Assembly: GCF_020080045.1 (NCBI RefSeq)
Contig: NZ_CP083451.1
Location: 2,108,001-2,172,000 of the forward strand
Source: Comamonas odontotermitis
GTDB taxonomy: Bacteria; Pseudomonadota; Gammaproteobacteria; Burkholderiales; Burkholderiaceae_C
Length of the DNA: 64,000 nt
Direction: 5' to 3'
Below are positions 33,191 through 41,446 of this stretch, in pieces. A model generated the notes under the pieces. The model saw only the letters and a list, made by a program, of their open reading frames with translations. It had not been told where the DNA came from and searched no databases. How positions within the stretch are numbered: position 1 is the first letter of the stretch; the number at the start of each line of letters is the position of its first letter. The position numbers and the translations under genes were made by a program.

Positions 33191-33943
33191 TCAGACAATG
33201 CCTCCATTGGCGCGAATCGTCTGCCCGTTGACCCAGGCGCCATCGAGCCCGGCGAGCATGGAAACCAGTGCGGCAATGTCCTCGGGGCGGCCCAGCCGCT
33301 CCAGTGGTGCCATCTTCGACATGCGTTCGATCTGCTCGGGCGTCTTTCCATCCAGAAACAGGGCCGTTGCCGTGGGCCCCGGCGCTACGGCGTTGACGGT
33401 GATGTCCCTGCCTCGCAACTCCTTGGCCAGGATATGGGTCATGGTCTCCAGCGCCGCCTTGGTGGCTGCGTAGACCGAATACCCTGGCAAGCCCAGGCCG
33501 ACCACGCTGGTCGAGAAGTTGACGATACGCCCGCCCGGACCCATGCGGCGCGCTGCCTCGCGCATGGTGTTGAAGCTCCCCTTCAGGTTGATGGACAGCA
33601 AGCGGTCGAAGGTGGCATCGTCGGTATCGGCCAGGTGGGGCAGCGTGGGCGGCATGATTCCGGCGTTGTTGACCAGCACGCTCACCGGGCCCAGCTTGGC
33701 TTCCACCCTGTCAAACATATGGCGTACCGCGTCCGGGTCGGACACATCTGCCTGCACCGCAAAGGCGCGGCCGCCCTGCGCAATGATGGACTCGGTCACC
33801 GATTGCGCTTCTGCATGGCTGCCCGCGTAGTTGACGGCCACGGCGTGGCCATCTGCTGCGAGGCGGCGGGCAATGGCGGCACCAATGCCGCGTGAGGCGC
33901 CGGTGACCAGTGCAACGGATGAAGGTGTATGGGAGGTGTTCAT
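33191..33943 (-). CDS. SDR-family oxidoreductase
   Basis: 250 residues, classical short-chain dehydrogenase. TGASRGIGAAIARRL is the NAD(P)-binding Gly motif, NNAGIM the adenine-site NNAG, and the catalytic Ser-Tyr-Lys appear as FSTSVVG and YSVYAATK. The acidic-versus-basic position after the second strand (NYAGSHAEAQS) leans to NADP(H). It resembles FabG-like 3-oxoacyl reductases but is far from any fatty acid gene. It is divergent from a LysR regulator across 168 bp, which likely controls it. ATG 33943 is chosen because the longer frame adds 29 unlike residues. Confidence 0.85.
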   Translation of the reverse strand: MNTSHTPSSVALVTGASRGIGAAIARRLAADGHAVAVNYAGSHAEAQSVTESIIAQGGRAFAVQADVSDPDAVRHMFDRVEAKLGPVSVLVNNAGIMPPTLPHLADTDDATFDRLLSINLKGSFNTMREAARRMGPGGRIVNFSTSVVGLGLPGYSVYAATKAALETMTHILAKELRGRDITVNAVAPGPTATALFLDGKTPEQIERMSKMAPLERLGRPEDIAALVSMLAGLDGAWVNGQTIRANGGIV

Positions 33944-34034
33944 GGGATGGCGTCTGTTGTCCGGGATGTCCGGGTTGTCTGGTTGGCGAGTTGTCAGGCA
34001 TTGGCGTCGGCAATCCTGACGTGGTGCCATGACT

Positions 34035-34059
34035 TTATTGTTTTTATGAAAACGAATAA
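34035..34059. promoter_or_regulatory. Candidate LysR operator between SDR and LysR genes
   Basis: An imperfect AT-rich palindrome (TTATTGTTT ... AAACGAATAA) lies midway in the divergent gap, the usual place for a LysR autoregulatory site. Confidence 0.35.
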
Positions 34060-34111
34060 ATATCCGAATTTGGCATCACAATCCATAAAATCTAAACAAT
34101 AAGGCGACGCC

Positions 34112-35005
34112 ATGGACCGTTTGGACGCCATGCATCTGTTTGTGCGCATCGTGGATCTGGCCAGCTTTACCAAGGCGGCCGATGAATTGCAGCTGCCGCG
34201 CGCATCCGTGAGTCTTGCCGTGCAGCAGCTCGAAGCGCGCCTGGGTGTCCGGCTGCTGCAGCGCACGACGCGCCACGTCAGCCCGACGGTGGATGGCCAG
34301 GCCTACTATTTGCGCTGCCAGCAGATCCTGCAGGATGTGGACGAAGCCGAAGGTGCATTTGGCAAGAGCACACGCATGCCGCACGGGAAGATTCGGGTGA
34401 ATCTGCAAGGCACACAGGCGCTGCACTTCATCCTGCCACGCCTGGGTGAGTTCCATTCCCGCTACCCGGATATCGAACTCGAAATCGGCCTGGGTGACCG
34501 CTTCATCGATCTCGTGCGCGAAGGGATCGACTGCGTGCTGCGCTCGGGAGAGCCCAAGGATTCGTCATTGGTGGGCCGGCGCGTCGCCCTGCTGGCCCAG
34601 GTGACCTGTGCCAGCCAGGATTACCTGCACCGGCGCGGCCAGCCTCGAACGCTGGAGCAATTCAAGACGCACGACGCGGTGAACTATCTGGGCGCCAATG
34701 GCCGCAGCCTGCCCTTCGAATTTCTCGTGCAGGGCCAGAAGCTGGCGGTTCAGTTGCGGGGGCCGGTTTCCGTGAGCAGCGCCTATGCCTATACCGCCTG
34801 CTGCCTGGCGGGCATGGGGTTCATCCAGGTGCCGCGCTACCACGTGCAGGCCCATCTGCGCAGCGGCGAGTTGCGCGAAGTCTTTCCTGAGTGGGCGCCA
34901 GCCCCCCTGCCCGTCTCGGTGCTCTACCCGCATGCAAGGCATCTGTCACCAAGAACCCGGGTGTTCATCGATTGGGTGGCGGAATGCATGGCACTGGCTG
35001 CCTGA
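34112..35005 (+). CDS. LysR-family transcriptional regulator
   Basis: 297 residues. Residues 1-60 form the winged HTH (MHLFVRIVDLASFTKAADEL, SVSLAVQQLEARLGVRLLQR). Residues ~90-295 form the periplasmic-binding-like effector domain (GKIRVNLQGTQALHFILPRL, LVREGIDCVLRSGEP). It belongs to the group whose members usually control an adjacent oxidoreductase; here the divergent SDR is the obvious target. The effector is unknown. Confidence 0.88.
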   Translation: MDRLDAMHLFVRIVDLASFTKAADELQLPRASVSLAVQQLEARLGVRLLQRTTRHVSPTVDGQAYYLRCQQILQDVDEAEGAFGKSTRMPHGKIRVNLQGTQALHFILPRLGEFHSRYPDIELEIGLGDRFIDLVREGIDCVLRSGEPKDSSLVGRRVALLAQVTCASQDYLHRRGQPRTLEQFKTHDAVNYLGANGRSLPFEFLVQGQKLAVQLRGPVSVSSAYAYTACCLAGMGFIQVPRYHVQAHLRSGELREVFPEWAPAPLPVSVLYPHARHLSPRTRVFIDWVAECMALAA

Positions 35006-35156
35006 GGCAATGCCAGCCGGTGCCCCTCACGCGCACCCAAGCAAGCCTGGGGATTTTCTGCAACACCTTCGCCAGACGGGGGATGGACGCGGATCGCCCG
35101 AAACCGCGTTCAGACCACGGCAAGGAGTTTTACAGAGCCTTCCTAGGCACAGGCCA

Positions 35157-36113
35157 TCAACCCCACTTCATCTCGCCCTTGGCAACCTTGGCGCTGAGTG
35201 CCAGGCTTTCGAGCCCGCCCAGACCTGGGAAGCGCTGTTGCATGGCCGCAATCAGTTCGGCGGAGTTCTTTGCCTTGGCAGCTTCTTCGTCAAAAGCGCG
35301 AATGTAGTCGGCGGTAAAGTCCACCGCTGCGATGCCCTGCGGCATTGGCCCCGCAAAATGGCCTGGAATGACGACTGCCGGGGCCAGGGCCTTGATGCGC
35401 TCCAGCATGGCCAGCCAATCGGTGTGAGACTGCGCAGTCTGGGTGTCTGCCATCCAGACATGCTCACCAGCCAGCACAGGAATGCCGCCCGCCACGGTCT
35501 TGATTGATGGAATCCACACGACGGTGCGGTCTGGCGTAGGCCCGTCGAGCCCGATCAGTTTGAGCTCCTGCCCGTCGACCGTCAGCGTGTCGCCCTGCAA
35601 AGGCTGGGGCACGATGATCTGCTTGGGCGCATTCGCTCCCAACTGCGGCCCCCAGACCTTGAGCTTTTCGTCCTTGGTCGCTTCGATGTGCGCAATGGTT
35701 TGCGCTGTGGCCACAATCCTGGCGTCGGGGAAGGCGGCATGGAGGCTGTCCAGGCCAAAGTAGAAGTCGGGATCGCCGTGGCTGATGTAGATGGTGGTGA
35801 GGCGCTTGCCGGTGGCCTTGACCTTGTCAGCCAGCTTGCGGGCCTGTTCGGCCGAGAACTGCGCATCGATCAGCACCACCTCGCTCTTGCCCAGTACCAG
35901 CACCGACGAGACGGCAAAGATCGCCTGCTCGCCAGGGTTGAAGACTTCGGTGGTCAGCGCCGCCTGCTGCGCAGGCTCGGACGGTGACGCAGCCGCCGGG
36001 GCGGTCGCTGGCGCTGCTGCGGGGGCGGTTGCATTGCCCGCCTTGTTGCAACCAGCCAGCATGGCAGCAGCCGCAAGGGTAATGGCCGACAGGGTGTAGA
36101 TCGATGGTTTCAT
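35157..36113 (-). CDS. Metallo-beta-lactamase-fold lipoprotein
   Basis: 318 residues. The signal ends in MLAGC, a lipobox, followed by an Ala/Pro/Thr-rich linker (NKAGNATAPAAAPATAPAA), so it is a membrane-anchored periplasmic protein. Residues ~60-290 follow the MBL fold (SSVLVLGKSEVVLIDAQF, TTIYISHGDPDFYFGLD, VVIPGHFAG). The usual HxHxDH metal motif is reduced to HGDPDFYFG, so at least one metal site is altered; VIPGH keeps the third His. Function unknown; possibly a hydrolase of small molecules. It is the last of four same-strand genes. Confidence 0.75.
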   Translation of the reverse strand: MKPSIYTLSAITLAAAAMLAGCNKAGNATAPAAAPATAPAAASPSEPAQQAALTTEVFNPGEQAIFAVSSVLVLGKSEVVLIDAQFSAEQARKLADKVKATGKRLTTIYISHGDPDFYFGLDSLHAAFPDARIVATAQTIAHIEATKDEKLKVWGPQLGANAPKQIIVPQPLQGDTLTVDGQELKLIGLDGPTPDRTVVWIPSIKTVAGGIPVLAGEHVWMADTQTAQSHTDWLAMLERIKALAPAVVIPGHFAGPMPQGIAAVDFTADYIRAFDEEAAKAKNSAELIAAMQQRFPGLGGLESLALSAKVAKGEMKWG

Positions 36114-36158
36114 GTGCTTTCCTTCCAAAGGTGAAAATTGCAGGTCGGTTGCCTTGCG

Positions 36159-36431
36159 TCAGGGGCTCTGCGCTGCTTGTGCTTGCAGCGCATCCCGCAG
36201 CAGGGCCAGTTCCTCGTCAAAACTTCCGCGCTGGCGAAAACGCTTGCCCGCGCGGTCATACCAGTTCTCGGCGTCTTCCAGGTCGCCTTCCTGCAGGTGC
36301 ACGAGACCGTGCAACCAGGCTGCAAGCAGGCCCTCGTGGCGCTGCACGCCATCGTGTGCGGCCTGCCAGTTGCCTGCCTGCAACTGCGTCAGCAGGGCCA
36401 GCAGTTGCTGTGGCTCGTGGGCGTGCTGCAT
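36159..36431 (-). CDS. Small conserved TPR-like protein
   Basis: 90 residues, all helical in character. HGLVHLQEGDLEDAENWYDRAGKRFR reads like one and a half tetratricopeptide-type helices, and FDEELALLRDALQAQ ends the protein. I recall short proteins with this DAENWYDRAG pattern as conserved hypotheticals in Proteobacteria. No signal peptide or membrane segment. It lies between the NTF2-like and MBL genes with 46-66 bp gaps. A scaffold or chaperone-like role is a guess. Confidence 0.6.
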   Translation of the reverse strand: MQHAHEPQQLLALLTQLQAGNWQAAHDGVQRHEGLLAAWLHGLVHLQEGDLEDAENWYDRAGKRFRQRGSFDEELALLRDALQAQAAQSP

Positions 36432-36497
36432 GGCGCGTCAATCCTTCATGGCCTGCTGCACGGGGTGGCTGTCCACTACCTGATCCATGCGGATGAT

Positions 36498-36830
36498 CTA
36501 GCCATTCCTGAGTTCATAGAGATGCGAGAAGGCGGCGGTCATATGCTTGCCGGTTTGGCGATAAGTGCCGGAATAGGTTCCAAAGGCAGCCACCTTGTCG
36601 CCATCTTCCAGGTAGGTCTGAACCCGGGCAGCAAAGCCCTCCCATTCACTGCCCAGTCGCTGAAAGACGCCGGCCACGATTTGTGCAGCCCCGATATAGG
36701 TGCCTGCATAGGGAAAGCCAGGTGCCTCGATCCAGCGCACATCCGGTGCCAGCGCGGCAAGCAGATGCCTGCTGTTGTCCTGTGGCGAGCCTTCATAGGT
36801 CGCGCGGATGGTGTCCAGATTGCTTGTCAT
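36498..36830 (-). CDS. NTF2-like (SnoaL-type) protein
   Basis: 110 residues, SnoaL/NTF2-like cone fold: IRATYEGSPQDNSRHLLAALAPDVRWIEAPG begins like many nuclear-transport-factor-2-like proteins, and YLEDGDKVAAFGTYSG and AFSHLYELRNG follow the pattern. Such proteins are small ligand-binding or isomerase-like domains. ATG 36830 is chosen since GGGAG lies 6 nt upstream; ATG 36836 overlaps that site. It follows the DsbA-like gene by 19 bp, so the two are probably co-transcribed. Confidence 0.7.
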   Translation of the reverse strand: MTSNLDTIRATYEGSPQDNSRHLLAALAPDVRWIEAPGFPYAGTYIGAAQIVAGVFQRLGSEWEGFAARVQTYLEDGDKVAAFGTYSGTYRQTGKHMTAAFSHLYELRNG

Positions 36831-36849
36831 CGTCATCTCCCATGCAAAG

Positions 36850-37491
36850 TCAGGCCGCCAGCACCTGTTCCAGAAAACCGCGCGGATCGGAAAATGCGGC
36901 GCTGGAAGGCAGCAGCCGAGCCTGGCCGTCGAGTTGCAGAACAAAGCTGGGTACACCACGCGCGCCGAACTGCTGCATCAACTGCCGGGCCTGGTGGATG
37001 CGCCGGTTGTTGGCCTCTACCAAGGCTGCATCCGGTCGGGCCAGACGCGCGGCAGCATCCGTGAGGCACAGCCTGCCAAGAATGGCCTGCAGGCTGTCGA
37101 TGTCGGAGATGTCCATCCCGTCCACGTAGCGGGCTTGCTGCAGGGCCTTGAGTGCCTCCACCTCCCGCGACGACTCGGTCAGCGCCACAGCGGTGAGCGC
37201 GAAGGTCGCCGGGCCGCTGTCGAACATCTGCTGGTGGTTGGCCAGCACCTCGGCGCGATAGCGCTCACTGAAGACCTGACCGGTCAGGCCTTCGATCCGC
37301 TGGTCATTGCTCCACGCATAGGCAGCAAATTCCGCATCCATGGGGCGCGCGCCTTCACCAGCGAACAAGCCACTGGGCAACAGGTGCAACTGCACGTCGG
37401 CGTTCCCTGCCAATGCCGTGACCGCCGGCCCGGCGCCGTAACACCAGCCGCACAGCGGATCGAAGATGTAATACAAATCTCTCATGCGCAT
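36850..37491 (-). CDS. DsbA-family thioredoxin-like protein
   Basis: 213 residues. DLYYIFDPLCGWCYGAGPAV carries a CGWC redox motif in the position of the thioredoxin active site; RGVPSFVLQ holds the cis-Pro loop; the middle is an all-helical insertion, as in the DsbA/FrnE group. No signal peptide, so it is cytosolic, unlike true DsbA. This group includes 2-hydroxychromene isomerase-like and FrnE-like oxidoreductases. ATG at 37491 or 37485 is possible. It is divergent from a LysR regulator across 75 bp and leads a four-gene run. Confidence 0.78.
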   Translation of the reverse strand: MRMRDLYYIFDPLCGWCYGAGPAVTALAGNADVQLHLLPSGLFAGEGARPMDAEFAAYAWSNDQRIEGLTGQVFSERYRAEVLANHQQMFDSGPATFALTAVALTESSREVEALKALQQARYVDGMDISDIDSLQAILGRLCLTDAAARLARPDAALVEANNRRIHQARQLMQQFGARGVPSFVLQLDGQARLLPSSAAFSDPRGFLEQVLAA

Positions 37492-37531
37492 TCCATGTCT
37501 TGTTGAATGTCTCCATGGTAAGTTCCATTGA

Positions 37532-37560
37532 TTGACAAATAAATACCGATGTAATAGATA
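37532..37560 (+). promoter_or_regulatory. Candidate promoter of the second LysR gene
   Basis: TTGACA and TAGATA are separated by 17 bases. The predicted transcription start falls on or next to the ATG at 37567, which has no ribosome binding site, so a leaderless mRNA is possible. Confidence 0.4.
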
Positions 37561-37566
37561 GACTGT

Positions 37567-38583
37567 ATGCCAATAGCAAACAATCAAGACGATGCTTCGG
37601 GCGGCAACTTTGCCAACCTCAAGCGGCTGGCGTATTTCGCAGCCGTCGTGGAAACCGGCAGCTTCACCGCCGCAGCCGAGCGCCTGGGCATCACCAAAGC
37701 CGTGGTCAGCCAACAGGTGGCGCGGCTGGAGGCAGAGTTCAGGGCCAGCCTGCTGACCCGTACCACGCGCAAGGTGGCGCCCACCGATGCCGGGCGCGCC
37801 TTCTACCAGCGCTGCGCGCTGATTCTCAAGGAAGCGGGCGAAGCCTTTGACGAACTGGCCGAGGTGGCGAAGGCACCATCGGGCACGCTGCGCCTGACGG
37901 CTCCCTTGGACTATGGCATCACCGCCATCGTGCCGGTGATCACCGAGTTCTGCCGCCGTTATCCGCAATGCAAGGTGGATGCCGCGCTCAGCGACCAATC
38001 CCTGGATCTGGTGAGCGACCAGGTGGAACTGGCGATTCGCGTGGGCTGGCTCACCGATCTGCACCTGCAGGCCAGGCAGGTCGGTACTTTCCGGCAATTG
38101 CTGGTGGCGTCGCCGGCGTGGGGCAGGCAGTTGGCAGGCATTACGCAGCCCCAGCAGATCGCCGCCCTGCCCTTTATCGCCAACACCGCATTGCGTGATC
38201 CGCTCCAATGGAGCTTTGCCCCAGGCGAAGCCGGGCACCAGCATGTGAACGTGACCGTGCAATCGGCCATATCGCTCGATGCCACGCTGGCCGTACGCGA
38301 GGCGGTGCGCCAGGGCGCAGGGCTTTCGGTGCTGCCCGACTATGCGGTGGAGAAGGATCTGCACGAAGGCCACCTGGTACACGTGTTGCCGCGTTGGGTG
38401 CTGCCTTCCGGTGGTATCCATGCCGTATTTCCAGCCGCACGCTTTCGCCCGATCAAGGTGCGCGCCTTTGTGGACTTGCTGCAGGAACGGCTGTCTTCGC
38501 ACCAAGGCAGCAGTGGCGGGGGTGATGGGGAGCGGCAAGTACCAAAAGGGAGCGGGCTTCTGCCGCCTCCTCTGAGTCTCTAG
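37567..38583 (+). CDS. LysR-family transcriptional regulator
   Basis: 338 residues, slightly longer than usual because of an ~18-residue N-terminal and a ~25-residue Gly/Ser/Pro-rich C-terminal tail. HTH: RLAYFAAVVETGSFTAAAER, ITKAVVSQQVARLEAEF. Effector domain: GTLRLTAPLDYGITAIVPVI, LVSDQVELAIRVGWL; this resembles the group that regulates divergent oxidoreductase or glutathione-type genes. Divergent from the DsbA-like gene run, its likely target. Its stop overlaps that of the convergent NuoF-like gene at a CTAG, so there is no room for a terminator between them. Confidence 0.87.
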   Translation: MPIANNQDDASGGNFANLKRLAYFAAVVETGSFTAAAERLGITKAVVSQQVARLEAEFRASLLTRTTRKVAPTDAGRAFYQRCALILKEAGEAFDELAEVAKAPSGTLRLTAPLDYGITAIVPVITEFCRRYPQCKVDAALSDQSLDLVSDQVELAIRVGWLTDLHLQARQVGTFRQLLVASPAWGRQLAGITQPQQIAALPFIANTALRDPLQWSFAPGEAGHQHVNVTVQSAISLDATLAVREAVRQGAGLSVLPDYAVEKDLHEGHLVHVLPRWVLPSGGIHAVFPAARFRPIKVRAFVDLLQERLSSHQGSSGGGDGERQVPKGSGLLPPPLSL

Positions 38584-39824
38584 TTCCGCAATGTCCTTTC
38601 GTACTCACTGCGAAAGGTCTGCAGTGAGCTTCCAAGAACCGTTGCAGCACCATCTACGAGGCCGCATCGTCCGGAACCAGGCAACAGCCGCACAAAATTA
38701 TCGAGTGCTGCCAGATCAGTTTTTCGCCCTGTACCGGCTTCAATACGTTCGAGGATGCGCGAGACTTGATAGGTGCCGATTTTGCAGGATGGACACTGTC
38801 CGCAGGAGTTTGCAGCAAAGAAACCAACGTACTCGGCCGTCTTGCGCAAAATACTGGTTCCTGTACCAACCACGATCATCGCGCCGGTGCCCAGCCTCGA
38901 TCCGCGAGCACATAGGCTGTCAAAGTCCAGAGCAACATCAAGCTCGCGCTCCGTAAGCAATGTGTTGGACGGGCCACCGGTGAAAACAGCTTTGAATTGC
39001 TTGCCGGCCAATATGCCGCCGCCATGGTCAAAAACCAATTCGCGCAAGGTCGTTCCCATGGGCAATTCATGCAGACCCGGGCGCAGAACATCGCCTGACA
39101 GAGAATAAAGCTTGGTTCCCACAGCCTTGCCGACGCCAAGCGCCTGGTACCAGGAGGGCCCATGCCGCAGGATATGCGTCACATGCGCGAAAGTTTCCAC
39201 ATTGTTCAGCAAGGTGGGGGCACCGTGCACCCCCTTTTCTGCCGGAAATGGCGGCTTGAGAGAAGGAAAGGGAAATTTCCCCATAATGCTTGAGACCGCT
39301 GCCGTCTCCTCTCCGCCGACGTAGAGGCCGGAACTGGGGCAGATCTGCAACTGCACCGACGCGCCTACCACCTGGGTCACTCGCGCCAAAATCGGATGCC
39401 CACTCCACGAATCTACGGCAGCGCGAAGCGTCGGCAGCATCTTCGCCTCATGCGCATTGACGTACAGCACGATCTGGTTGGCCTTTACAGCCACAGCCCC
39501 AATCAAAGCGCCCTCGATCACCTGATGCGGTGTACTGGAAAGCAGAAATCGATCCTTGAATGTACCTGGCTCATCTTCATTGCCATTGCAGACGAGCCAT
39601 TTGCCACCACCATCAGGGCATGATGGTTGAGCCGCCACCGCGGCCCATTTTTTCCACGTTGGAAAGCCGGCCCCTCCAAGCCCGCGCAGGCCGGCAGATT
39701 CCAGACAGGAAATGATGCCTGTCGGGTTAGCCAGGGCTTGTTCCAGTCCCTGGCCTCCACCAGCGTCGAACCAGGCAGCCAGATCGGACCCGACTTGTAC
39801 GGATTTTGCGGTAAGCACCTTCAT
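38580..39824 (-). CDS. NuoF-like NADH-binding FMN/iron-sulfur subunit of a soluble reductase complex
   Basis: 414 residues. RGLGGAGFPTWKKW is the FMN-binding stretch of complex I 51-kDa subunits; NGNEDEPGTFKDRF is the NADH-binding stretch; LYVGGEETAAVSSIMGKF follows the YxCGEETAL pattern with Cys replaced by Gly. A C-terminal 4Fe-4S site is formed by SCGQCPSCKIGTYQ and GSGRCGL. No NuoE or NuoG partner is adjacent. Instead its ATG overlaps the stop of the fumarate-reductase-like gene (ATGA), so the two are made together. It probably links NAD(H) to the flavoprotein and iron-sulfur subunits. The direction of electron flow is not visible. Confidence 0.85.
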   Translation of the reverse strand: MKVLTAKSVQVGSDLAAWFDAGGGQGLEQALANPTGIISCLESAGLRGLGGAGFPTWKKWAAVAAQPSCPDGGGKWLVCNGNEDEPGTFKDRFLLSSTPHQVIEGALIGAVAVKANQIVLYVNAHEAKMLPTLRAAVDSWSGHPILARVTQVVGASVQLQICPSSGLYVGGEETAAVSSIMGKFPFPSLKPPFPAEKGVHGAPTLLNNVETFAHVTHILRHGPSWYQALGVGKAVGTKLYSLSGDVLRPGLHELPMGTTLRELVFDHGGGILAGKQFKAVFTGGPSNTLLTERELDVALDFDSLCARGSRLGTGAMIVVGTGTSILRKTAEYVGFFAANSCGQCPSCKIGTYQVSRILERIEAGTGRKTDLAALDNFVRLLPGSGRCGLVDGAATVLGSSLQTFRSEYERTLRN

Positions 39825-41446
39825 TGTGTTGTCCCCCTTAGGCAATTGGTGGCATCGAAATTGCCATAAGACGGAAAGAGAAGCGGTGCTTTTTTCTCCA
39901 GCGATAGTGAATGTGCGATGAGACCACGGCGCCAGTTGGCCAAGTGGGAAAGCCCGATGTTGCACGGTAGCCCGACCCGCGCCTGTGCTGCGGCAGCTGC
40001 ACCAGCGCGCCTGCCAAACACCACCAGCTCCAGTAGTGCATTCCCCATCATTCGATTGCGACCGTGCAGTCCGCCAGTCATCTCTCCGGCGCAAAGCAGA
40101 CCGGGAACGCTTGTGTGACCAGCTTCGTCGATTGCAACGCCACCATTTTGATAATGAAGCGTGGGCCGAATCAACAACGGCTCCCGGGCGGGGTCGATGC
40201 CGCAGCGCTGCGCCAGATGAGAAAGCGTCACCAGACTGTCCTTCAGAATGCCGGGATGACAGCGCTCCAGCGTGGGGGTATCCAGAAAAATGCCAAGTTT
40301 GCCGTCGCGTTCAACACCGCGTCCTTCCGCAAGCTCACGCAGAACGGCCGAGGCGACAACGTCGCGTGGCTGCAGTTCATCTACGAAGCGATCGCCTTGG
40401 CCATTGACCAGATAGGCCCCCGCCGAGCGCGCAGCCTCGCTCACCAGGGTGCCCTCCATGTGCTGGGGCCAGGCAATTCCTGTTGGATGGTATTGGAAGC
40501 TGTCCATTTCGCGCAGCTTTGCGCCGAGCCGGTAGGCCATGATCAGTCCATCGGCCATCGCTCCGTAATGGTTGGACGTCGGAAACCCACCAAGATGGAG
40601 CCGACCTGCTCCGCCTGTCGCCAGGAGTGTGGCACTTGCGCGCGCCAATATCGGGCGGCCCCGGCCAAGGTCGTGCAGAACCGCTCCTGCGCAGCGCCCA
40701 CGGTCATCTGCCAGCAGTTCCAGCGCCGGGTGACGATCCAGCACCTTGATACCTGGTTGCAGCAGCACTGCTTCGCGGAGCGTTCGCATCAATTCCAGAC
40801 CCGTAAAGTCCTTATAAGAGAGCAACCGTGCCGCAGTGGCCCCTCCCGGGGTTTTGCGCAAAAGCGTTCCCCCCATATGAGGGCTACCCTTGGCCAGATC
40901 AAAGCTCATGCCTTCCTGAATCAGCCAGCGAATCGCAGCCGGTCCTTCGCAGACCAGTGCGGCAACCAACGCCTTGTCGGCAGCAAAGTGCCCTGTACGC
41001 AATGTGTCTTCAAAATGCCGCTGCAGGCTGTCTTCTGCACCGACTGCTGCCTGAATACCCCCCTCCGCCATCACCGTGTTGCTGTCACCGATGCGTAGCT
41101 TGGTCGCCAGCAATACCCTTGCCCCTGCGCGTGCAGCAGTCAAGGCCGCCACACACCCTGCCCCTCCTCCGCCAATGATCAGCACATCGGCGTCCAAAGC
41201 AGGCGCACCTGCGATATCCACATCTTCCAGCAACGAATCGGCCTGCAACAATTCAGCCAACGCCGCAGGACACCGCTCTCCCGCACTGACACCTACAAGC
41301 AGAGTCTCCATGGCGCCGGCCTGATGGTCGGGGTGGTATCGCGCCAGCAACTCCGGTATGGGGAGATTCAGGGCCTTGGGAGCGGCCGGGTAAGCCGCAC
41401 GCCAAGCTTGCAGGGCCAGCGGAATGGCAACTCCAACCTGTTTCAA
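39821..41446 (-). CDS. Fumarate reductase/succinate dehydrogenase-like flavoprotein
   Basis: 541 residues. After an unusual ~85-residue N-terminal extension (helical, unrecognised) comes the FAD fold DADVLIIGGGGAGCVAAL. Catalytic features of the SdhA/FrdA family are kept: FQYHPTGIAWP (active-site His-Pro-Thr-Gly), an Arg in SEAARSAGAYLVN where FrdA has RGEGG, and GGLHGRNRMMGNALLEL for substrate and FAD binding. DRFVDE also fits. Loss of GEGG suggests a substrate other than fumarate. It overlaps both neighbours by 4 nt, so one subunit each is likely. Possible substrates are fumarate, an acrylate-type acid or a larger dicarboxylate; NadB or ApraA roles are unlikely given the context. Confidence 0.83.
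   Translation of the reverse strand: MKQVGVAIPLALQAWRAAYPAAPKALNLPIPELLARYHPDHQAGAMETLLVGVSAGERCPAALAELLQADSLLEDVDIAGAPALDADVLIIGGGGAGCVAALTAARAGARVLLATKLRIGDSNTVMAEGGIQAAVGAEDSLQRHFEDTLRTGHFAADKALVAALVCEGPAAIRWLIQEGMSFDLAKGSPHMGGTLLRKTPGGATAARLLSYKDFTGLELMRTLREAVLLQPGIKVLDRHPALELLADDRGRCAGAVLHDLGRGRPILARASATLLATGGAGRLHLGGFPTSNHYGAMADGLIMAYRLGAKLREMDSFQYHPTGIAWPQHMEGTLVSEAARSAGAYLVNGQGDRFVDELQPRDVVASAVLRELAEGRGVERDGKLGIFLDTPTLERCHPGILKDSLVTLSHLAQRCGIDPAREPLLIRPTLHYQNGGVAIDEAGHTSVPGLLCAGEMTGGLHGRNRMMGNALLELVVFGRRAGAAAAAQARVGLPCNIGLSHLANWRRGLIAHSLSLEKKAPLLFPSYGNFDATNCLRGTTQ

Noticed and set aside
36850..38538. A single 562-residue minus-strand protein joining the DsbA-like gene to sequence opposite the LysR gene
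   Set aside because: The part beyond 37491 is a shadow of the LysR gene; the DsbA-like domain has its own start right at its beginning.
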